From Bacteroidales bacterium UBA5266 (GTDB lineage: Bacteria > Bacteroidota > Bacteroidia > Bacteroidales > WCHB1-69): 6,051 nucleotides of DNA. The translations under genes and the position numbers were made by a program. The notes beneath the pieces are model-generated. The model was not told where the DNA came from and did no database searches. It was given only the letters and a program-made list of their open reading frames with translations. This document shows, in pieces, positions 1 through 4,149 of this stretch. The first letter of the stretch is position 1. Every line of letters starts with the position of its first letter. The stretch is taken from contig DHTG01000092.1 of the NCBI GenBank assembly GCA_002411545.1, positions 36,539 through 42,589 of the forward strand. The letters are read 5' to 3'.

Positions 1-34
1 GAGGTCGCAGGTTCGAATCCTGTCTCCGCAACCA
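1..34 (+). tRNA. tRNA 3' end (partial, isotype undetermined)
   Basis: Only the 3' part of the gene is present. Seen directly: a T arm with stem GCAGG (7-11), loop TTCGAAT (12-18) and stem CCTGT (19-23), including one G-U pair. It is followed by the 7-base 3' acceptor strand CTCCGCA (24-30), discriminator A31 and an encoded CCA (32-34). The matching 5' acceptor strand would be TGCGGAG, outside the window. The variable loop appears short, which argues against Ser, Leu and Tyr tRNAs. The anticodon is not in the window, so the isotype cannot be read. A terminator follows at once, so this is the last gene of its transcript. Confidence 0.93.
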
Positions 35-35
35 C

Positions 36-72
36 AAAAGAACCATGTCAATCTGAGAGATGGTTCTTTTTT
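36..72 (+). terminator. Rho-independent terminator after the tRNA
   Basis: An 11-bp perfect stem joins 36-46 (AAAAGAACCAT) with 60-70, around a 13-base loop, and runs into a T tract (67-72). Because the stem is A-rich on its left side, part of the T tract lies inside the stem. The T run on the plus side is longer than on the minus side (four T then G), so the plus direction is favoured. It separates the tRNA transcript from the porT gene. Confidence 0.85.
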
Positions 73-139
73 ATATGTAGAAATATCATAATAAATTATA
101 GTATCTATCGTTAAACTATGTATTAAAAATAATTTACGA

Positions 140-865
140 TTGAAAAAAATTGCCCTTATACTATTTTTAACGATATTATTCACAGGTCCTTTAGCTTTTT
201 TACAAGCACAACATAGGCCACAGAAAGCACCTAATTTAGCTCATTACGATAAAAAGAAATTTCATTTCGGATTTATGTTAGGTTATAATCATGCTGATTT
301 CGCTATTAAACCCAAAACCAATTTAAATGATTTCGATTCACTGATGATAATAGAAACGCATCCTATGAGTGGATTTAACATCGGCATAGTATCCGATTTG
401 CATATGGGTGAACATTTTAATTTGCGTTTTATTCCCGAGATTTCATTGCTTGATCGTAACGTAGTATACAATATGACTTACAAAAACAATAGCCTTTATA
501 AAGTCCAAAAAAAAATAGAATCGGTTAGTTTGGATTTTCCCGTTTTATTAAAATTTAAATCTATTCGTATACAAAATATGCGTTTTTATGTTATTGGAGG
601 CCTACAATACAGCATAGATTTGGCTTCGCAAGCAAAAAAACAAACACAAAATAAAGATATTGTTAAATTAAAACTATTACGTACCGATTTGCAATCACAG
701 GTAGGTGCGGGCATCGACATGTATATGAATATGTTTAAATTTTCTATTGAATTTAAAATGTCATACGGCATGTTGAATCTCTTAAAAAATGATGACAATG
801 TATATACAAACAGCATAGATCATTTAAAAGCTAAGATTTTTCACCTATCGTTTTTATTTGAATAA
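140..865 (+). CDS. porT: PorT family type IX secretion system outer membrane protein
   Basis: PorT (SprT in gliding Flavobacteria) is a beta-barrel protein needed for the type IX secretion system, which exports proteins with a conserved C-terminal domain across the outer membrane. The 241-aa product starts with a signal peptide: KK at 2-3, a hydrophobic core at 4-21, likely cleavage after Ala23. Family-like blocks follow: [15 protein letters not shown] (36-50), [10 protein letters not shown] (78-87), LRFIP (95-99), [11 protein letters not shown] (131-141), FYVIGG (149-154) and QVGAGIDMY (187-195). The chain ends in alternating hydrophobic residues (FHLSFLFE), as expected of a final barrel strand. 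The start is TTG at 140; no in-frame ATG or GTG gives the signal peptide, the next Met being residue 46. The gene is clearly more AT-rich than pdxJ, which begins 11 bases after its stop and is probably co-transcribed. No clear TAnnTTTG promoter box is visible in 73-139. The call rests on remembered family motifs, so a related outer membrane barrel protein is the alternative. Confidence 0.86.
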   Translation: MKKIALILFLTILFTGPLAFLQAQHRPQKAPNLAHYDKKKFHFGFMLGYNHADFAIKPKTNLNDFDSLMIIETHPMSGFNIGIVSDLHMGEHFNLRFIPEISLLDRNVVYNMTYKNNSLYKVQKKIESVSLDFPVLLKFKSIRIQNMRFYVIGGLQYSIDLASQAKKQTQNKDIVKLKLLRTDLQSQVGAGIDMYMNMFKFSIEFKMSYGMLNLLKNDDNVYTNSIDHLKAKIFHLSFLFE

Positions 866-876
866 AGATAAAAAGT

Positions 877-1608
877 ATGAATACAAGATGTAAATTAAGT
901 GTTAATATCAATAAAATAGCCACTTTACGTAATGCACGCGGAGGTAATTTACCCGATGTATTGAAAGTAGCCACAGATTGTGAACGTTTCGGAGCTCAAG
1001 GCATAACCGTGCATCCTCGTCCTGATGAACGTCACATCCGTTATCATGATGTTCGAGATCTAAGACCTCTTATTACAACCGAGTTTAATATCGAAGGCTA
1101 TCCTTCCGATGCCTTTATTGCCTTGGTCTTGGAAGTACAACCGCATCAGGTTACTTTAGTTCCCGATCCTCCCGATGTGCTGACATCCAATGCCGGATGG
1201 GATACGGTGAGACATGCCGACTTCTTAAAGAAGGTAATTCATGTGTTTCATAGCAAGGGCATACGAACATCAATATTTGTAGAAGCCAATCCCCTTATGA
1301 TACGACATGCCGTAGCATGTGGCACGAATCGCGTTGAACTCTACACCGAATCTTATGCACGTAATTATACCTCCCATCGCGAAACTGCCATTCAGGATTT
1401 CATACTAGCGGCAAATGCAGCCCATGAAGTGGGATTAGAAGTGAATGCCGGTCATGACCTCAATCTCGAAAATCTGGCTTATTTCTATCAACACATTCCC
1501 TTTTTAAAAGAAGTGTCCATCGGTCATGCCCTGATTTCAGATGCTCTTTACTACGGCTTACAAAATACCATACAAATGTATTTAAACCAGTTAAAGCTGC
1601 CGTCTTAA
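877..1608 (+). CDS. pdxJ: Pyridoxine 5'-phosphate synthase
   Basis: PdxJ is the last step of the DXP-dependent vitamin B6 pathway. It condenses 1-deoxy-D-xylulose 5-phosphate with 3-amino-1-hydroxyacetone 1-phosphate to give pyridoxine 5'-phosphate in the cytoplasm. The 243 aa match the usual family length and single TIM barrel. The N-terminal block [15 protein letters not shown] (8-22) matches the E. coli [14 protein letters not shown] stretch and fixes the ATG start. Active-site and phosphate-binding motifs are all present: [12 protein letters not shown] (43-54, with H46, R48, H53), the NIE stretch with E73, VNAGHDL (189-195, H193) and IGHALI (215-220, H217). The segment [15 protein letters not shown] (95-109) differs from the enterobacterial form but sits where the mobile active-site loop lies. 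The gene follows porT by 11 bases and probably shares its transcript. No pdxA, dxs or serC is in the window. I see no hairpin terminator after it. Confidence 0.97.
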   Translation: MNTRCKLSVNINKIATLRNARGGNLPDVLKVATDCERFGAQGITVHPRPDERHIRYHDVRDLRPLITTEFNIEGYPSDAFIALVLEVQPHQVTLVPDPPDVLTSNAGWDTVRHADFLKKVIHVFHSKGIRTSIFVEANPLMIRHAVACGTNRVELYTESYARNYTSHRETAIQDFILAANAAHEVGLEVNAGHDLNLENLAYFYQHIPFLKEVSIGHALISDALYYGLQNTIQMYLNQLKLPS

Positions 1609-1648
1609 AATTTTATTGCCTGCATTCTGATATGAACCATTTTTTGTT

Positions 1649-1656
1649 TATTTTTG
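1649..1656 (+). promoter_or_regulatory. Bacteroidota-type -7 promoter box for the cdsA operon
   Basis: TATTTTTG at 1649-1656 fits the Bacteroidota primary sigma factor consensus TAnnTTTG exactly. It lies in the only sizeable gap between plus-strand genes (89 bases), 41 bases before the cdsA start, which would place transcription start near 1660-1662 and give a leader of roughly 37 bases. The -33 element (TTTG or TTG) is weak: the best candidate at the usual 19-21 base spacing is TTCTG at 1625-1629. The box makes it likely that cdsA, psd and the exonuclease have their own promoter rather than depending on read-through from pdxJ. Confidence 0.6.
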
Positions 1657-1697
1657 CAAGTCCTTTCTATAAGGAATAAACATCAAGTCATAAAAGA

Positions 1698-2522
1698 ATG
1701 AAAACATTACTGACCAGAACACTTACAGGGCTACTTTTTGTGGCTGTTGTAGTTTTTGCCATACTAAGTAAGCCGCTTGTTTTGCTAAATGTATTTCTGG
1801 TTTTTGCTTGCATTGCCTTGTATGAGTACCGTAGTTTATGGAACGTAAAACAAATTTACCTATCTCCTTTATTTTTTGTCATTGCCTTGTTATTATATCT
1901 TTTTACAGGATACATTGCCTTGTGGAAGATAGTGGTATATAGAAATATTTTTCCATATTTGCTGCTTGGACTCTTATTGCTTCTTCCCATCGTCGAATTA
2001 TTTCACAAAAAAGAAAGCGCTCCCTTAGGAGTTATAGCGGCTCAGTTGGGAGCTATGATATTTATTGTATTACCTTTGGCTTTGATCAATCATTTTTTAT
2101 TGATTGATCAAGGGAAATGGATATTACTTGCCATGTTTATTATGATTTGGTCCTATGATACTTTTGCCTATTGTATTGGAAGTTTAATAGGAAAACATCC
2201 ATTATTTCAGCGCATTTCTCCCAAAAAATCATGGGAAGGGAGTATTGGCTCGGCCATACTTACGTTGGTTTTTGCCTATTTTTTTAGTTATTTTTTCCCC
2301 TCCGTTGCCATTACCTCTTGGCAATGGGTAGCCATGGGAGGCATCGTGGTGTTGATGGGAACATTAGGCGATTTGAGTGAATCGATGTTTAAACGTTGGA
2401 TAGGGGTGAAAGATTCCGGCTCAATATTGCCCGGACATGGAGGAATATTAGACCGTTTTGACTCACTTATTTTTGTTGCACCTTTTGTTTTAATCTATTT
2501 ACATATTATTTATACGTATTAA
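1698..2522 (+). CDS. cdsA: Phosphatidate cytidylyltransferase (CDP-diglyceride synthase)
   Basis: CdsA converts phosphatidic acid and CTP to CDP-diacylglycerol and pyrophosphate, the branch point of membrane phospholipid synthesis, and sits in the inner membrane. The 274-aa protein is of normal length and almost wholly hydrophobic; I estimate seven to eight membrane segments. The C-terminal family signature is intact at about 229-255: SMFKR (229-233), VKDSG (237-241), PGHGGILDRFD (245-255). The upstream cytoplasmic motifs WSYDTFAY (151-158) and ISPKKSWEGSIG (173-184) are also present; the acidic residues D154, D239, D252 and D255 are those expected to bind metal and CTP. The ATG at 1698 starts a short cytoplasmic end and first membrane helix, as expected. 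psd follows after 11 bases; I recall cdsA next to psd as a common Bacteroidota arrangement. The coding sequence contains a perfect 11-bp inverted repeat at codons 129-138. Confidence 0.97.
   Translation: MKTLLTRTLTGLLFVAVVVFAILSKPLVLLNVFLVFACIALYEYRSLWNVKQIYLSPLFFVIALLLYLFTGYIALWKIVVYRNIFPYLLLGLLLLLPIVELFHKKESAPLGVIAAQLGAMIFIVLPLALINHFLLIDQGKWILLAMFIMIWSYDTFAYCIGSLIGKHPLFQRISPKKSWEGSIGSAILTLVFAYFFSYFFPSVAITSWQWVAMGGIVVLMGTLGDLSESMFKRWIGVKDSGSILPGHGGILDRFDSLIFVAPFVLIYLHIIYTY
2082..2111. repeat. Perfect inverted repeat inside cdsA
   Basis: Arms TTGATCAATCA (2082-2092) and TGATTGATCAA (2101-2111) are exact reverse complements around the 8-base loop TTTTTTAT. The stem extends outward by a G-U pair (2081/2112) and a C-G pair (2080/2113), giving 13 pairs in RNA. 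It encodes the residues LINHFLLIDQ between two membrane segments of CdsA. No T tract follows, so it is not a standard terminator. Confidence 0.8.
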
Positions 2523-2533
2523 AATCTGAAAAA

Positions 2534-3190
2534 ATGAGAATACACAGAGAAGGTTATCGCATTATCGTGAGTGTGTTTGCCCTATTGGTAGTTGCCTCGG
2601 CAATTGTTACGGCCAATGTCGATTCAAAAATTCCTCAGTTTATTATGTATACGGTTTGCATCTTTTTCTTTTATTTTATTGTGCGTTTTTTTCGTGTTCC
2701 CAGACGATCGTTTACCAAAGATGAAAATGCCATTTTTAGTCCAGCTGATGGCAAAGTGGTGGTGATTGAAGAAATCGACGAAGATAAATATTTTCATGAA
2801 AAACGTATAAAAATATCGATTTTTATGTCGGCTTTCAATGTACATGTAAATTCCTATCCGATATCGGGCGAAATCAAACAAGTAGATTATTTTCCGGGTA
2901 AACATATGATAGCTTGGTACCCGAAGTCCTCTGATTTAAATGAACATGCCAGTGTTATTATAGAACATGCCAATAAAAAAACCATATTGGTAAAACAGAT
3001 TGCCGGTATGATTGCACGGCGCATCGTGTGTTATTCCAAGGTAGGACAACACATCCATCAAGGCGATGAAATAGGAATCATCAAAATGGGTTCACGCGTC
3101 GATATCCTCCTTCCACTTGATGTCAAAGTGGATGTGGAATTGGGAGAATCGGTACGTTCTAAAAAAACCATATTGGCCTATTTCACCTAA
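2534..3190 (+). CDS. psd: Phosphatidylserine decarboxylase proenzyme, short (archaeal-type) form
   Basis: Psd decarboxylates phosphatidylserine to phosphatidylethanolamine at the inner membrane. It is made as a proenzyme that cleaves itself at a Gly-Ser bond; the serine becomes the pyruvoyl cofactor. At 218 aa it is about 100 residues shorter than the E. coli enzyme and matches the short family found in Bacteroidota and archaea. Two hydrophobic segments (about 8-27 and 36-53) anchor the N-terminus. The catalytic part has FSPADGKVV (68-76, D72), SAFNVHVNSYP (99-109, H104) and the processing site KMGSRVDILLP (184-194), with cleavage expected between G186 and S187. This gives a beta chain of 186 and an alpha chain of 32 residues. 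Long Psd enzymes have LGST here; GSR is the form I associate with the short family. The ATG at 2534, 11 bases after cdsA, has an A-rich leader and no Shine-Dalgarno. The substrate-making phosphatidylserine synthase is not in the window. Confidence 0.96.
   Translation: MRIHREGYRIIVSVFALLVVASAIVTANVDSKIPQFIMYTVCIFFFYFIVRFFRVPRRSFTKDENAIFSPADGKVVVIEEIDEDKYFHEKRIKISIFMSAFNVHVNSYPISGEIKQVDYFPGKHMIAWYPKSSDLNEHASVIIEHANKKTILVKQIAGMIARRIVCYSKVGQHIHQGDEIGIIKMGSRVDILLPLDVKVDVELGESVRSKKTILAYFT
2974..3176 (+). repeat. Exact 17-bp direct repeat within psd
   Basis: The 17-mer TAAAAAAACCATATTGG occurs at 2974-2990 and again at 3160-3176. The copies are 186 bases apart (62 codons) and in the same reading frame, encoding KKTIL at residues 148-152 and 210-214 with identical codons. 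One copy lies in the beta chain and one near the end of the alpha chain. Recombination between them would remove 62 codons in frame, including the pyruvoyl serine. Confidence 0.85.
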
Positions 3191-3208
3191 CCCTCTCGAC
3201 TCCTTGAT

Positions 3209-3898
3209 ATGGAAACTATCTTATTTTTAGATATAGAAACGGTGCCGGCATATGCCACTTATGCTGAACTGCCCGAATGCATGAGAAAATGCTGGGATAA
3301 AAAAGCCAATGTTTTAAAAAAGAACGATGAAGATACTCCCGAGTCCTTATATCAACGTGCCGGAATCTATGCCGAATACGGTAAAATCGTGTGCATTTCC
3401 GTTGCCTATATCCGTAAAGATAAACTGCGTATTAAATCTTTTTATGGGGAGAATGAAAAGGATGTACTAAACGATTTTGCCGATTTGCTGAATCGCTATT
3501 TCAATGCGTCCCAACATTATCTTTGTGCACACAACGGTAAGGAATTTGACTTCCCTTATCTCTGTCGTCGCATGTTGATTCATAAAATACCCCTTCCCTT
3601 CCTTTTGAATGTTTCGGGTAAAAAACCCTGGGAAACTGCTTTTTTAGATACCATGGATATGTGGCGCTTCGGTGATTATAAAAATTATACCTCGCTCGAA
3701 GTATTGGCTTTGCTTTTTAATATAGATACACCCAAAGACGATTTAGACGGTAGTATGGTAGCCCAAACCTATTGGGAACATCATGACCTGGAACGTATTA
3801 AAACTTACTGCGAAAAAGACGTCCTCACCATCGTTCAATTGTATTTGTCCTATCAAGCAAAAGATTTATTAAAAAAAGAAGACATTATTTATAAGTAA
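3209..3898 (+). CDS. DEDDy-type 3'-5' exonuclease (PolB-like, RNase H fold)
   Basis: The 229-aa soluble protein carries the three exonuclease motifs of the DnaQ/DEDD superfamily. Exo I is FLDIETVP (6-13, metal ligands D8 and E10). Exo II is AHNGKEFDFPYL (107-118, D114). Exo III is YCEKDVLTIVQLY (200-212, Y200 and D204), and the Tyr-x3-Asp spacing places it in the DEDDy subgroup with DNA polymerase B proofreading domains. All four acidic residues are present, so it should be active, removing nucleotides from 3' ends of DNA or RNA. The block AGIYAEYGKIVCISVAY (51-67) is characteristic of a stand-alone family I associate with Bacteroidota. There is no polymerase, helicase or HRDC domain, so the substrate cannot be assigned. 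It starts 18 bases after psd and is probably the last gene of that transcript. A proofreading subunit is unlikely without a polymerase partner; an RNA or repair role is equally possible. Confidence 0.88.
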   Translation: METILFLDIETVPAYATYAELPECMRKCWDKKANVLKKNDEDTPESLYQRAGIYAEYGKIVCISVAYIRKDKLRIKSFYGENEKDVLNDFADLLNRYFNASQHYLCAHNGKEFDFPYLCRRMLIHKIPLPFLLNVSGKKPWETAFLDTMDMWRFGDYKNYTSLEVLALLFNIDTPKDDLDGSMVAQTYWEHHDLERIKTYCEKDVLTIVQLYLSYQAKDLLKKEDIIYK

Positions 3899-3905
3899 TT
3901 GAGAA

Positions 3906-3934
3906 AAAACTGTCGGCTATCAGTTCTCAGTTTT
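3906..3934 (+). terminator. Possible weak terminator after the exonuclease gene
   Basis: AAAACTG (3906-3912) pairs with CAGTTTT (3928-3934) in a 7-bp stem around a 15-base loop, starting seven bases past the exonuclease stop. Only four T end the stem and C follows, so it is a poor Rho-independent terminator. It also coincides with the heptamer repeats, so the pairing may be a by-product of those. Confidence 0.3.
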
Positions 3935-3939
3935 CACCA
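3912..3939 (+). repeat. Degenerate heptamer repeats
   Basis: Four consecutive 7-base units can be read: GTCGGCT, ATCAGTT, CTCAGTT, TTCACCA. The middle two differ at one base and all share TC at positions 2-3. I recall similar short CAGTT-type heptamer runs between genes in other bacteria, but could not check this. The array is short and decayed. Confidence 0.4.
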
Positions 3940-3973
3940 GTGCGTTTACATACTACTTTTATTTAATCGTAGC

Positions 3974-4009
3974 GAATGCAGAGATGTTAGCTAAAGAACG
4001 CAAAGATTC
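3974..4009 (+). repeat. Degenerate GCAAAGA-type short repeats
   Basis: GAATGCAGAGAT (3974-3985) and GAACGCAAAGAT (3996-4007) match at 10 of 12 bases, 22 bases apart. Between them GCTAAAGAAC (3990-3999) looks like a third related unit, giving GC(A/T)(A/G)AGA starts at 3978, 3990 and 4000. This reads as a decayed short tandem repeat rather than coding sequence. Confidence 0.4.
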
Positions 4010-4093
4010 AAATTCACAAGCATCGAAATTCTTAATTTGTAATTATGTATAATCAAATGGTAAAATTTGCAAGACGTTATATGTTATGTGTTG

Positions 4094-4125
4094 AAAAAAA
4101 AAGAACTACCCTTGCGGATAGTTCT
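4094..4125 (-). terminator. Rho-independent terminator of dnaK
   Basis: Read on the minus strand, AGAACTATCC (4125-4116) pairs with GGGTAGTTCT (4111-4102) as ten continuous pairs, including one U-G wobble (4118/4109). The loop is GCAA, a GNRA tetraloop, and eight further T follow (4101-4094). On the plus strand the wobble becomes an A-C mismatch, the loop is TTGC and no T tract follows, so the element is built for the minus direction. It starts 24 bases after the dnaK stop codon. Confidence 0.93.
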
Positions 4126-4149
4126 CCAAATAAAGTCATGAAATATTTT

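Larger units (their letters stand above)
3899..4149. other. Convergent intergenic region between the exonuclease gene and dnaK
   Basis: This 251-base stretch lies between the 3' ends of two convergent genes and I find no credible gene in it. It holds a weak plus-strand hairpin (3906-3934), degenerate heptamer-like repeats (3912-3939), a second set of short degenerate repeats (3974-4009) and the minus-strand dnaK terminator (4094-4125). The AT-rich stretch 4010-4093 shows nothing I can interpret. Confidence 0.75.

Noticed and set aside
1..139. tRNA 3' end as an attachment site for an integrated element
   Set aside because: No integrase, no duplicate of the tRNA end and no mobile genes are in the window; the tRNA is followed by an ordinary terminator and a phylum-typical gene.
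1811..1923. CATTGCCTTGT three times in cdsA (1811, 1880, 1913), with ATTGCCTTG also in pdxJ at 1117
   Set aside because: All copies are in the same frame and encode Ile-Ala-Leu with preferred codons (ATT GCC TTG). Codon bias in hydrophobic segments explains them better than a DNA signal.
2858..2867. Ten-base palindrome CCGATATCGG inside psd
   Set aside because: It is short, isolated and inside a coding region with no partner site, within what is expected by chance.
289..2905. Minus-strand open frames opposite porT and psd
   Set aside because: They are antisense to well-supported genes, have no motifs, and are Lys/Phe/Ile-rich as expected of AT-rich complement.
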